Shown: in pieces, positions 43,096 to 52,388 of the stretch
Position numbering within the stretch: position 1 is the stretch's first letter
Layout of the letters: each line of letters opens with the position of its first letter
Assembly: GCA_964433755.1 (NCBI GenBank)
Contig: CAYSSR010000002.1
Span: 496,001-560,000 of the forward strand
Reading direction: 5' to 3'
Origin: JAUVXJ01 sp964433755
Lineage (GTDB): Bacteria > Chloroflexota > Anaerolineae > UBA7937 > B3-Chlor
DNA: 64,000 nt
Translations under genes and position numbers: made by a program
Notes under the pieces: generated by a model
The model's input: the letters and a program-made list of their open reading frames with translations, nothing else
Database searches by the model: none
Told to the model about the DNA's origin: nothing

Positions 43096-45405
43096 CTATT
43101 CCCGGCTCTTCTTCTCTCTCAAAGCCGCTACTACCTTCTCAGGTGTCACGGGCAGCTCTTTGAACCAGACTCCAGTAGCATCGTGAATGGCACTGACGAC
43201 CGCCGGAGGCGTGCTCACGATGCTTCCTTCGGAGGCCTCCTTGGCCCCAAAGGGGCCGTCAGGATCGTCAGTAACCACGTCTATCAGCCGTATGCTTGGT
43301 ACGTCTGTGGAGCCGGGCATTCTGTAGTCCAGGAAGGTCGGGTTCAGCGTCTTGCCTCTGTCCATGATGAAGTCCTCGTACAGAGTCTGCCCCATGCCCT
43401 GGATCGCGCCGCCCTCGATCTGTCCTTCGGCCGCTATCGGACACAGGAGGCGGCCGCAATCGGAAGCGATGAGAAAATCGGAAACGAAAATCTCCCCCGT
43501 CTCCACGTCTACGCCGACCTTGGCGGTTTGGGCAGTGAAACTGTAGGACGTCCCACCATTGCCTATGCCGCTGTCCAGGTCCAAGGGCTCCACGCCATAG
43601 CTTGAGTAGCCGGTGCCTAGTATGACCGCCCCCGTGCCTGAGTAGCAGGCAATCCTGGCCAGCCTGCCAAAGGGCATGCTCTTCTCAGGATCAGACAACG
43701 CAAACACCTTGCCCTGCCTGATCTCCACGTCTTCGGGATCTACTTGCCACGTCTTGGCGGCAGCTTCCAGTAGCTGCTTCTTGGCCTGTCGGGCCGCCTT
43801 CTGAGTCGCCTGTCCAGCAAGAATCGTGACTCGGCTGCCATAGCTGCCCGGGTCGACCGGGGTATAGGCCGTGTCCACCCTCTTGATGTCCACGTCCTCC
43901 AGATTGACCCCTAGCTCCTCGGCAGCAATCATGCACAGCACAGTGTCGGAGCCCTGCCCACAATCCGTAGCTCCCGTGAGAAGATTCACCGTCCCGTCTT
44001 CACAAATCCTGACCACAGCAGCGCATGCTTGATGCCCCATCTGCCTGGCGCCACCAAGGTAGGAAGTACTGGACAAGCCAACACCCCACGAGATGTCGCC
44101 ATCTTTCCCGCGCGTTTTGTCTCGTTCTCGCCAGATGGGGTCCTGCATGGCTTTGTCGATGCACTCCTTGATGCCACAAGTCTTCAACGCTACCTTGTTG
44201 ATGGTCTCGTATATGGTACCCGGCTCCGGATTGTCGATGGCATTTCGCATCCTCATCTCTACGGGTTCGATGCCCATCTCCTCAGCGATCATCTCCATCT
44301 GGATCTCGGCAGCGAAGCGGGTGTGGGTGATGCCATGCCCCCTCATGGCCGCGCCGATGGGGCTGTTGGTGAAGACCCTGTAGGCATCATACTTGAAGTT
44401 GGGCAGCTTGTAAGGCAGAGTGGTCATGAATCCAGCCAGATACATGCTGAGGGGACCAACGGCGGTGTAGCCGCCACCATCGGCGATCACCCGGTGATGT
44501 ATCGCTGTTAGCCTTCCCTCCTTGTCCACTCCCATCTTGCTGTAGACGATCATGCTGTGCCGGCGCCGGCTGGTAGCCAGCTCTTCTTCCATGCTCTCTA
44601 CGTACTTGACCGGCCTCCCCGTCTTCTTGGACAGCAGGACCGCGCAGAAATCGCCGGCCAGCGAATCGTTCTTCGTCCCGCCAAAACCACCCCCGATGAA
44701 CGGCTGCACCACTCGTACTCGACTCAGAGGTAGCTTGAAACACGCCGCCAGGTGCCGATAGTGGAAGTAGGGGCTCTGCTTTGCCGCCCAGACGGTGATG
44801 TAGCCAGTAGGGTCGTAGTAGGCCAGCGTAGCCGGTGGTTCCAGGTAGCCGTGGGTGGCCCTGGAGGTTCTGAACCTATCCTCGCGCACAAGATGGGAGT
44901 TAGCGAAACCCTTCTCGACGTCACCGAAGTCCCAATGGTACTCGACACTGATGTTGTTCTTCACGTAGTCGTGAACCATGGGTGCCCCGTCTGTCATGGC
45001 CTCCTCTGGGTCGAAGACGCCGGGCAGCTCCTCGTACTCAACCTCGATCAGCTCACAAGCTTCCTCGGCCACGTCCTCATCGATGGCCGCCACCCCCGCT
45101 ATCGCCTCGGCCATGTAGCGCACCTTGTCCACTGCCAGGGGCGGCTCATCCCTGGTAGGACGCATCCAGCCCCAAGTCCAGCCACCGAAATCCTCCCCGG
45201 TGACCACTGCCTTGACTCCAGGCAGGCTTTCAGCCCGGCTGGTGTCTACGTTGAGAATCCGGGCATGGGGATAGGGACTCCTGAGCAGCTTGCACCACAG
45301 CATGTCGGGCAATGAATAGTCGGCGGCATACTTGGCTTTGCCGGTAACCTTCTCCCTCGCATCCACCCGAGGAAGTCGCTCCCCTATGACCGAGAACTCT
45401 GCCAT
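43096..45405 (-). CDS. Molybdenum hydroxylase large subunit (xanthine dehydrogenase family), module 2
   Basis: A 769-aa paralogue of the module 1 large subunit. It opens VIGERLPRVDAREKVTGKAK and keeps GGGFGGTKNDSLAG near 244-257, CGQGSDTVLC near 472 and GAKEASEG near 733. The MoCo motif that reads RGFGAPQ in module 1 is RGHGITH here, an unusual substitution near the active site. The ATG at 45405 starts 3 bp after the 2Fe-2S stop; a longer reading would run into that gene. CoxL form I AYRCSFR is absent. Substrate probably differs from module 1. Confidence 0.93.
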   Translation of the reverse strand: MAEFSVIGERLPRVDAREKVTGKAKYAADYSLPDMLWCKLLRSPYPHARILNVDTSRAESLPGVKAVVTGEDFGGWTWGWMRPTRDEPPLAVDKVRYMAEAIAGVAAIDEDVAEEACELIEVEYEELPGVFDPEEAMTDGAPMVHDYVKNNISVEYHWDFGDVEKGFANSHLVREDRFRTSRATHGYLEPPATLAYYDPTGYITVWAAKQSPYFHYRHLAACFKLPLSRVRVVQPFIGGGFGGTKNDSLAGDFCAVLLSKKTGRPVKYVESMEEELATSRRRHSMIVYSKMGVDKEGRLTAIHHRVIADGGGYTAVGPLSMYLAGFMTTLPYKLPNFKYDAYRVFTNSPIGAAMRGHGITHTRFAAEIQMEMIAEEMGIEPVEMRMRNAIDNPEPGTIYETINKVALKTCGIKECIDKAMQDPIWRERDKTRGKDGDISWGVGLSSTSYLGGARQMGHQACAAVVRICEDGTVNLLTGATDCGQGSDTVLCMIAAEELGVNLEDVDIKRVDTAYTPVDPGSYGSRVTILAGQATQKAARQAKKQLLEAAAKTWQVDPEDVEIRQGKVFALSDPEKSMPFGRLARIACYSGTGAVILGTGYSSYGVEPLDLDSGIGNGGTSYSFTAQTAKVGVDVETGEIFVSDFLIASDCGRLLCPIAAEGQIEGGAIQGMGQTLYEDFIMDRGKTLNPTFLDYRMPGSTDVPSIRLIDVVTDDPDGPFGAKEASEGSIVSTPPAVVSAIHDATGVWFKELPVTPEKVVAALREKKSRE

Positions 45406-45407
45406 TG

Positions 45408-45878
<471 letters not shown>

Positions 45879-45910
45879 CGGACAACTCCCGTTCCCTCGT
45901 CGCCGGACCT

Positions 45911-46123
45911 CTAGCCCCCGCCGATCGCGTGTTCCACTATGAACAGTTCCTCAACGTCCGGGCCCATCTGCCAGATCACTTCCCCTGTTCTCTTGTCGGC
46001 TACCAGTCCTCCCAGAGAGTCAGCATAAGTCTCTTCAAGGATTGCCTCTGCCTCCTCGAAGCTCACCTCACGTTCTTCCAGGCCATTCCTGCCCATGATG
46101 TACACTTTGATCATTCGTGCCAT
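45911..46123 (-). CDS. Small conserved-looking protein of unknown function
   Basis: A 70-aa soluble protein, MIKVYIMGRNGLEE then an acidic stretch and LGGLVADKRTGEVIWQMGPD, ending in a hydrophobic EELFIVEHAIGGG. It reads as a small alpha/beta domain with a predicted strand-helix-strand order. AGAGGA lies 8 bases ahead of the ATG. It is placed between the FAD and 2Fe-2S subunit genes of module 2, where an inserted gene is unusual. I recognise no family. A subunit or chaperone of the hydroxylase would fit the position. Confidence 0.7.
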   Translation of the reverse strand: MARMIKVYIMGRNGLEEREVSFEEAEAILEETYADSLGGLVADKRTGEVIWQMGPDVEELFIVEHAIGGG

Positions 46124-46234
46124 TTCAGCGGTCCTCTTCTGCCCGAACCCGCCCCTGGCTCATCGAGGGCCTGGATTTCCATTGGCGCTCGGTTGCCGGT
46201 GGAACCCAGCCCCTTGGACACCATACTCCCGCAC

Positions 46235-47119
46235 TCACGGCATTGAAACAGCTTGCTGTATCGCCCGCTTGGTCAACGCGTCGACCATCTCACATCTGTA
46301 TTCTGCCGAAGCCCGATGGTCACTGATGGGGCGGCACTCCTCGGAGGCAACCTGGGCTGCCCTTTCTATCACCTCGTCGCTTAGCTTCTGCCCTCTAACG
46401 GTCTCTTCTGCCCTCCTGGCCCTAATCGGGGTCGGGGCCACCGCTCCAAGGGCTATCCGTACGTCACTACAAATCCCATCCTCGGCCACGACCAACACCG
46501 CCACCCCAACGATGGCTAGATCCATGGCCCTCCTCGGTGTGAGCTTCAAGTATCGCGCTCTGCCGTGTGGTGGCAAGTTGGGCACCTGAATCTCTTGCAG
46601 CATCTCTTCGTCGCCAAGGACCGTCTCGCTTGGCCCGGTAAAGAAATCCTCGATGTTGACGATTCTCTCCCCTTCCTGGCCGACCAGCTTCAAGCGCGCC
46701 TCAAGGCAAAGCAGCGCAGGTGCCGTGTCGGCCGAAGGAACCGCGTTACACAGGTTGCCCGCTATGGTGCCCCTATTCCGAACCTGGGTAGAAGCCATGC
46801 TCTCGACAGCCTGGAACAACACACCGAATCGCTCTTGGACTACGGGCGAGGTTTCCGCATCGTGAATGGTAACCAGCGCCCCAAGGCTCAGTCCACCAGC
46901 CTCATCGTGCTTGATGTAATCCAAACCTGGGATGCCCTTGAGGTCGATGATGTACTCCGGTGCTTGAACCTCCCGCCTCTTGAGCTTGGGCAAGATATCG
47001 GTGCCGCCAGCGACTACCTTTGCCCTCCCCTTGTACTGAGAGAGCAGGGACAGAGCCTCGTCTATCGTGCTCGGCCTGAGATAGTCAAACTTCGGCAGCC
47101 TTCGGTAGAACGTTACCAT
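46235..47119 (-). CDS. Molybdenum hydroxylase FAD subunit (CoxM-like), module 2
   Basis: About 294 aa. The flavin motifs are AGGTDILPKLKRRE near 36-49 and TIAGNLCNAVPSADTAPA near 111-128. The ATG at 47119 has AGGAGG 7 bases ahead and begins MVTFYRRLPKFDYLRP as in the family; the longer reading adds 26 unlike residues. It is the first gene of module 2 and perhaps of the whole series down to 35895. Confidence 0.92.
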   Translation of the reverse strand: MVTFYRRLPKFDYLRPSTIDEALSLLSQYKGRAKVVAGGTDILPKLKRREVQAPEYIIDLKGIPGLDYIKHDEAGGLSLGALVTIHDAETSPVVQERFGVLFQAVESMASTQVRNRGTIAGNLCNAVPSADTAPALLCLEARLKLVGQEGERIVNIEDFFTGPSETVLGDEEMLQEIQVPNLPPHGRARYLKLTPRRAMDLAIVGVAVLVVAEDGICSDVRIALGAVAPTPIRARRAEETVRGQKLSDEVIERAAQVASEECRPISDHRASAEYRCEMVDALTKRAIQQAVSMP

Positions 47120-47440
47120 CCCTGTCCCTCCTAGACATCGGGAAACTAGCTCTCGACTCTCACTGACGAAGACAACAGATATCTGGCTCGTGCTCACTCT
47201 CTCGTGCCGACGGCGCCGACAACTTAAGCCACTCGGGAGTCCCTATCCACAGACTTCCATTCTCGAGACCGGCACCAGCCGACCGCCGTAGAAACCCTTG
47301 ATAGACCCAGTGGTCACCGGGAAGCATTCTGCTAGCCGGAAGCGCAACAACAAGTCTACCGCCAGGAGAACCCCTCCCCAGGCTAAGCACAAGGCAGACA
47401 TGTGGCCAACGCCGCAGCCGTACGGGCAGCCATGGTTCGC
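47120..47440. other. Gap between FAD oxidase operon and hydroxylase cluster
   Basis: These 321 bp hold no recognised gene. It is the natural place for a promoter of the molybdenum hydroxylase series, but no convincing -35/-10 pair was found by eye, so readthrough from the upstream oxidase genes remains possible. Confidence 0.4.
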
Positions 47441-49045
47441 TTACCGTTCGGCTTCGATTTCCGGACCCTCCCAGTCCTTCATAGGCTTCATCCACTCAGC
47501 CCGTTCCACGAAAGCATCGTGGGCCAGTGGCACCGGCGGATGACAAACGTGGTTCGGATCAAACTCGTCCTTGACCTCCAAGAGCCACTTATGGTAGTTC
47601 GGCCCGAAAGCAGGTCCTGTAAGATACAGTGGTTGGTGCGGACCCAGAAGCGAAGTATAGAAGCGCTTTCTGATGTTCTCCTTGGACGTCTCCAGGTAGA
47701 ACTGGTCAACCCGGTCAGTGTTCTCGCTTGGGTCCCAGTAGACCAGGAACTCAGAATAGCCCTGGTGGCCTAGCTCGAAGCTCTGGAACCAACCAGGGTC
47801 ACCATAATCTGGCATCAGAGGCGGTGTGAACTCCCTCTTCAGTTGGGCATAGTTTTCTCCATGGGGTATGGCGTGCTCGACCGTTTCTATGACGTAGTCC
47901 ACAGAAACATACCCGCCGCACATCAGCCACATCCCGGCCGAGTCCGCGTTCTTGAACCAGGATTCGTCCGTCGGACGGGTTCGCCGTGCTTCCCCGCCGA
48001 GCTCACCTATGATGTCCATCAACACTCGCTCGTCGTACTCCAGTTGCTCCTCCGAAGTGAAACCTATCAGCAACACACGAAGAACGTGGAAATCCCTTAT
48101 CGTTTCCTCGGTCTCCTTGGACCACAGCTCCCAGAACTCTTCCTTCGACCCTGCCCTGGCGATCGCGCGCCAGAAGATCGGCACTTTGGTGACGGCGCCT
48201 CCTATCTCTGCTTTTGCCATCTCGACCATGGCTTGCCGCATGGAGTCTTTGCTGGGCATGGTGAAGTTGATCCACTTCACTCTCTTGGTAGGAAGCTGTA
48301 GAGTGGTGTGTGGCGAGATGCCACTTGGCTCCAACTTCTCGGGCTGGAATGGGAGAAGCTTGATGGCCATTCTGGTCACGATGCCAAGGAAGCCTCTGTG
48401 CCCGGTGAAACCTCGCAGCAATCCTCTCAGATCTGGTCCCGGTCCCTCTCCCCAGAAAGGGTCATCCTGAAAAGCCAACGAACCTAGCCTGACCAGCTCA
48501 CCGTCAGGCAAGACGAGTTCCGTCCCCAGTATCCGTCTGTGCGGCAGACCGATGCGGTAGCTGAGGGGTGACCACCCATCACCGATCATGTTGGCGATGG
48601 CCGACACCTGCGAGCCGCCACCGCCAACGATAGCGTACATCCCTCTGCTCATCGCCTCTTCTTGTAGTTGCGAATAGACAACTCCAGGGCCAACAACGGC
48701 GTAGAGATGCTGGTCATCGATCTCGAAATCGGTCATCCTCTTCATGTCTATGAGCAGGGCATCGGAGACGTGTGGATGAGAACGGGCGCCGTAGAAACCG
48801 GTACTATACGGAACGTACGGAATGTCGTAGCGGTTGCAGACCTTGACTATTCTCTGCACCTCTTCCGTGGTGCGTGGCATGATCACACAGCCCGGCACCT
48901 TGGTCATGACCCTCTCATACCCCAAGCCACACTCGTAGCCCCCGGGCCCAGCCCGATAGCCCTCGCAGATTGCTGGATCGGCCGAGATGTACTCGGGGCC
49001 AACGATGGACTCCAAGACCCCGTATGCTTCCTTAGATATGGCCAT
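47441..49045 (-). CDS. FAD-binding oxidoreductase (GlcD/4-cresol dehydrogenase type), distal copy
   Basis: A 534-aa PCMH-type flavoprotein. The FAD-binding domain spans about 50-240, with VIMPRTTEEVQRIVKVCNRY near 54-73, PYVPYSTGFYG and LYAVVGPGVVYSQLQEEAM near 115-133. The long substrate domain follows, as in 4-cresol dehydrogenase and vanillyl-alcohol oxidase relatives. AGGGAGG precedes the ATG. It comes 4 bp after the CCG-domain Fe-S gene, which likely accepts its electrons. Oxidation of a 4-hydroxybenzylic or 2-hydroxy acid substrate is plausible. Confidence 0.9.
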   Translation of the reverse strand: MAISKEAYGVLESIVGPEYISADPAICEGYRAGPGGYECGLGYERVMTKVPGCVIMPRTTEEVQRIVKVCNRYDIPYVPYSTGFYGARSHPHVSDALLIDMKRMTDFEIDDQHLYAVVGPGVVYSQLQEEAMSRGMYAIVGGGGSQVSAIANMIGDGWSPLSYRIGLPHRRILGTELVLPDGELVRLGSLAFQDDPFWGEGPGPDLRGLLRGFTGHRGFLGIVTRMAIKLLPFQPEKLEPSGISPHTTLQLPTKRVKWINFTMPSKDSMRQAMVEMAKAEIGGAVTKVPIFWRAIARAGSKEEFWELWSKETEETIRDFHVLRVLLIGFTSEEQLEYDERVLMDIIGELGGEARRTRPTDESWFKNADSAGMWLMCGGYVSVDYVIETVEHAIPHGENYAQLKREFTPPLMPDYGDPGWFQSFELGHQGYSEFLVYWDPSENTDRVDQFYLETSKENIRKRFYTSLLGPHQPLYLTGPAFGPNYHKWLLEVKDEFDPNHVCHPPVPLAHDAFVERAEWMKPMKDWEGPEIEAER

Positions 49046-49048
49046 GAC

Positions 49049-50359
49049 TTACCTCCCTTGGCCTGTGCTATCAATTGCTGAGAGCACGAGTTCCGAGAAG
49101 TCGAGTACCTTCAAGCCGCCCCCGTTGTTGCGAACGGCTTCGGAGAAGTTGTCCTTGCACCAGGGACAGGCCGAGACGAGAGCCTCCGCACCTACTTCTT
49201 TCACTTCCGTCAACCTCTGCTCCGCCGCCCACGAGGCGAAATCGGGGAATGCCTCCTTGGTTCCCCGGCCGGCGCCACAACAGAAGGCATTCTCTCTCAT
49301 GCGTGGCATCTCTGTGAGCTCCACCCCAGGGATAGAACTCAGAACATCCCTCGGCGGTTGGTAGACTCCATTGGTGCCCCGTCTGCGCTCCAAAGGAGGA
49401 TCCACTGCTCCCCACAGTCCGCGCTCTCCTTCCCACGGCACCCAGGGTTCGCTGAGCCGGCTCAAGCTGCACGGGTCGTGGTAGGTCAGCCGCAAGTCGA
49501 CCCGATTGGCGAGCTTGAGGGCGCCATCCTTGACCAATCCGTCCACGTACTCTGTCAAGTGTACCACCTCGAAACCCAGATCGGCGGTTGATATGTTCAG
49601 CATCTTGGGGTAGTCAACCTTCCACATCCGGTAGCCCTCGGCGCAACTGGTCAGCAGGGTCTTGGCACCAGTCTGTCTGACGGCATCGATATTCTGCTGA
49701 GCCAGCTCTCGTGCTTCGTCTACCATGCCCACAGAATAGAGTATGTTGCCGCAGCACCTCTCGTCAGGCAGCAGCATGAATGGCGTACCCGAAGCATCCA
49801 GTATCCTGGCTGTAGCCTGGGCTATCTCAGGATGGACATAGGAAGCGGAGCAGCCCACGAAGTAGAGCACATCGGCCTTCGCCGAAGGCTTGATCCCCTC
49901 AGGCAGCCACTTGGTCCGGTTCTTGTGAGGAGCGCCAAAGGAGTTGTGTTTCTCCATGATGTTCTTGGCGACCTTCTCGTGCGCCGGCATGGGGCCTTTG
50001 CCGTCTTTCACCGCCTGTATTCTGAGAGCCTCGAGGGCCAGCTCTATCTCCAGGTCGAGGTTCCGCTTGCAGCCCACATCGCAAGCGCCGCAGAGAGTGC
50101 AAGCGTAGAGTATCTCTAACACCTCATCCGAATAGTCCAGCCTGCCTTCGAGCAGTGCCAGACCGATCCTCATCTTTCCATACGCACCATAAGAATCAAA
50201 CAGATACCTCGCAGCGCTGGGGCATCTTGTGCTGTACTTCACGCCTGGCATGTAGACGTGGTCCACCCAGGTGCACCCCTTGCACTTGATGCACCTGCTC
50301 ATGTCGAAGACGAAATTCGCCGCTTCTGTTACGTCGAGACTCACTTTCTCTGTAGGCAT
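49049..50359 (-). CDS. (Fe-S)-binding protein with CCG domains (GlcF/HdrD type)
   Basis: A 436-aa electron-transfer protein. Two N-terminal 4Fe-4S sites are CIKCKGC near 23-29 with a later RCP, and CTLCGACDVGCKRN near 89-102. Two CCG domains follow, with RCCGNILYSVG near 201 and FCCGAGRGTKEAF near 361; a final CPWCKDN lies near 397. This matches GlcF and the D subunit of heterodisulfide-reductase-like complexes. The gene lies between two FAD oxidase genes (11 and 4 bp away), so a three-part oxidase with two flavoproteins is likely. Confidence 0.92.
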   Translation of the reverse strand: MPTEKVSLDVTEAANFVFDMSRCIKCKGCTWVDHVYMPGVKYSTRCPSAARYLFDSYGAYGKMRIGLALLEGRLDYSDEVLEILYACTLCGACDVGCKRNLDLEIELALEALRIQAVKDGKGPMPAHEKVAKNIMEKHNSFGAPHKNRTKWLPEGIKPSAKADVLYFVGCSASYVHPEIAQATARILDASGTPFMLLPDERCCGNILYSVGMVDEARELAQQNIDAVRQTGAKTLLTSCAEGYRMWKVDYPKMLNISTADLGFEVVHLTEYVDGLVKDGALKLANRVDLRLTYHDPCSLSRLSEPWVPWEGERGLWGAVDPPLERRRGTNGVYQPPRDVLSSIPGVELTEMPRMRENAFCCGAGRGTKEAFPDFASWAAEQRLTEVKEVGAEALVSACPWCKDNFSEAVRNNGGGLKVLDFSELVLSAIDSTGQGR

Positions 50360-50369
50360 CCTATCCCCC

Positions 50370-51830
50370 TTAGAAGCACAGTTTCCCAGGATTCATGATC
50401 TTGTTGGGGTCGAAGATACTCTTCACCCTTCTTAGCGTCGTGGTGTAGTCGGCTGCCCTCTCGTACACCAACTCCGCCAACTCCTCCCCGTACGGCCTGG
50501 TGAAGAGAGCTCCTTCGCCTAGCAGAACCTTGACAGCCTCGCCGTACAAAGCTGACACTCTCTCTACTTCGGAGTCGCTCGCCGGATCATAGAAGAAGTT
50601 GAACTCGAGATGACAGGCTCGGTTGTGCTCTATGGGCTGGAGATAGACCCCGACGTCGGCCACGGGGTAGCCATGTTTGGCAGCCAACTCCTCGACCTTG
50701 TCGACGAATCTCGAAGCCCAGCCTGGCTTGGTGATGAAGAAGAGGCTCTGGCACGCCCCCTTGGGACGCTGCTTCCAGTAGGTAGCTTGCTCCGGCCAAG
50801 GTTTGCGGAGCATGGGCAAGAGCTTCTTGCCCAAGCCGGGGAATCCAGGCAGATGGTCGGCAAGCTGCATCTCCGGAAACTCGTTCCTGAGGATCTCGCC
50901 TAGTGCGTCTTCCTCATACTCGAGCTTCTCCTCGGGACGTCGCTGGAACCCACTTATCACCAGGATCAACGTCCAGGGCGGCAAGGAGGCACGTAGCTTC
51001 TCGAAATCCCTGGACCAATCGTCAGCGATCACGGTAGCCAGGTTGACGCTATTCAGGAGAAGGCACTCTTGACCTATCCTAACCCTCAGAATTCTGTACA
51101 GGAACTCGAGAGCGTAGTCGAGATCATGAACTGGAGCGAAGAGGATCTTGTCCATCTTGGGCTGGTATTCGATCTTCAGGTTGGCCCAAGTCACCACCCC
51201 CATAGTGCCCTGAGCGCCCTGGAGCAGGCGGTAGAAGTCCAAGCCTGGCCCGGACGGATTTCCACCCTTGGACGGCGAATCGGGATATCCAGTCACACTG
51301 GCAGAACCGGTCCTGAAGACCTCCCCGGTCGGCCAAACCACTTCCATGCTTTGGAGGGGCTCGCCGTAGTCATACACCGTGTTGGTGGGTACTTCTCTTT
51401 CGAGGTAGTCGGTAACCACGGAACGCAAAGGGTGAGGTAGCAGCGGCATCACAATCCTGAAGCCCTTTTTCACCAACTCACTGGTGAGCTGCTCCCAGGT
51501 TACCCCAACTTCTATCCTCACCCTCTTGTTGGATTCGTCGATCTCGAGGACGTTGTTCATCGCGGTCAAGTCCAAGACAATGCCGCCCTCTCTCGGAATA
51601 GTAGTGCCATAGAAGTGCGCGCCGGAACTGACGGGCACGACAGGTATCGAATTGGCATTCGCGAATTCGATGACCTTCTGGACTTCTTCCGTCTTCTTGA
51701 CCTTCACCACATAGTTGGGAGCCCCTGGCGGTACAAGACTGAAGTCCGTGGAGTATGCCTGGAGGACTTCCGGGTCATCGGAAAAGCTCTCTGGCCCTAC
51801 CAGTTTCAGAAGTCCTTCTCTTGCGCTCAT
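50370..51830 (-). CDS. FAD-binding oxidoreductase (GlcD/4-cresol dehydrogenase type), proximal copy
   Basis: About 486 aa, a second PCMH-type flavoprotein, paralogous to 47441..49045. Landmarks are VVKVKKTEEVQKVIEFANAN near 39-58, VVPVSSGAHFYG, GIVLDLTAMNNVLEIDES and the C-terminal SIFDPNKIMNPGKLCF typical of the family. The ATG at 51830 has GGGGAGG just upstream; the longer reading adds 13 residues without support. It is the first gene of the oxidase operon. Confidence 0.9.
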   Translation of the reverse strand: MSAREGLLKLVGPESFSDDPEVLQAYSTDFSLVPPGAPNYVVKVKKTEEVQKVIEFANANSIPVVPVSSGAHFYGTTIPREGGIVLDLTAMNNVLEIDESNKRVRIEVGVTWEQLTSELVKKGFRIVMPLLPHPLRSVVTDYLEREVPTNTVYDYGEPLQSMEVVWPTGEVFRTGSASVTGYPDSPSKGGNPSGPGLDFYRLLQGAQGTMGVVTWANLKIEYQPKMDKILFAPVHDLDYALEFLYRILRVRIGQECLLLNSVNLATVIADDWSRDFEKLRASLPPWTLILVISGFQRRPEEKLEYEEDALGEILRNEFPEMQLADHLPGFPGLGKKLLPMLRKPWPEQATYWKQRPKGACQSLFFITKPGWASRFVDKVEELAAKHGYPVADVGVYLQPIEHNRACHLEFNFFYDPASDSEVERVSALYGEAVKVLLGEGALFTRPYGEELAELVYERAADYTTTLRRVKSIFDPNKIMNPGKLCF

Positions 51831-51892
51831 GGTTTGACCTCCCCAAGATTCGACTCGTTCACACGCCATTCAACCGCTTTGATCGCGCTACG

Positions 51893-52180
51893 TCACGTCA
51901 CCATACTGGCGCCAAGGACAAGCAACCTGGGCGCAGCATCGCTCGGATACACAATGGTATCCACTGTCTCGCCCAGGAGGCAAGCACCGACCGCCCCCTT
52001 GTGCCCGAAGACCGTCGGCGGCGGTCGTATCGACACACGTGCGTCGCCGGTGAACAGGTCGGCGTGGCGGATTCCGTCGCCCCCTATCCGCCCTAGCACC
52101 TACTTCCCGTGGGGATCACTCAACTCCAGTAACTGGAGCGTGGAGTCCCCTCGGCCTTCAACACGACCGCAGCGCCAGTC
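51893..52180 (-). pseudogene. Decayed N-terminal fragment of a zinc alcohol dehydrogenase
   Basis: The minus strand here reads as remnants of the N-terminus of a zinc alcohol dehydrogenase. Pieces AAVVLKAEG, then LLELSDPHGK, then VLGRIGGDGIRHADLF and PPPTVFGHKGA line up in order with residues about 4-75 of the intact gene at 53862..54959 (AAVIHETGG, LELSDPRDDE, VVRIVGVGICGTDLG, PPSVFGHEGA). A frameshift lies between the first two pieces and a TAG stop after GK. The zinc Cys of GIC is Arg. A GGGAGG site remains ahead of the lost start. No C-terminal half is seen. Confidence 0.8.
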
Positions 52181-52388
52181 TCAGTTCTTCCCTCCTCCCT
52201 CGGAATGCTCCGTGGCGTAGGTCACTGCCAACTCCTGTGAGGTTGGACCCATTCGAAGGAACAGGTTCAAGAAAAGAACCGGCAACAAAACCGGCCTCCT
52301 CGCCGCCGGTACGAGGGACCACCGTGCCCAACACTCTTGAACGGCGCTCTCGGATCTTCGCCGTGATCCGGCGCCCGAGACCGACCTA

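Noticed and set aside
38619..45405. Aerobic carbon monoxide dehydrogenase
   Set aside because: CoxG and CoxM-like genes suggested it, but neither large subunit has the form I AYRCSFR active-site motif; general molybdenum hydroxylase is the safer call.
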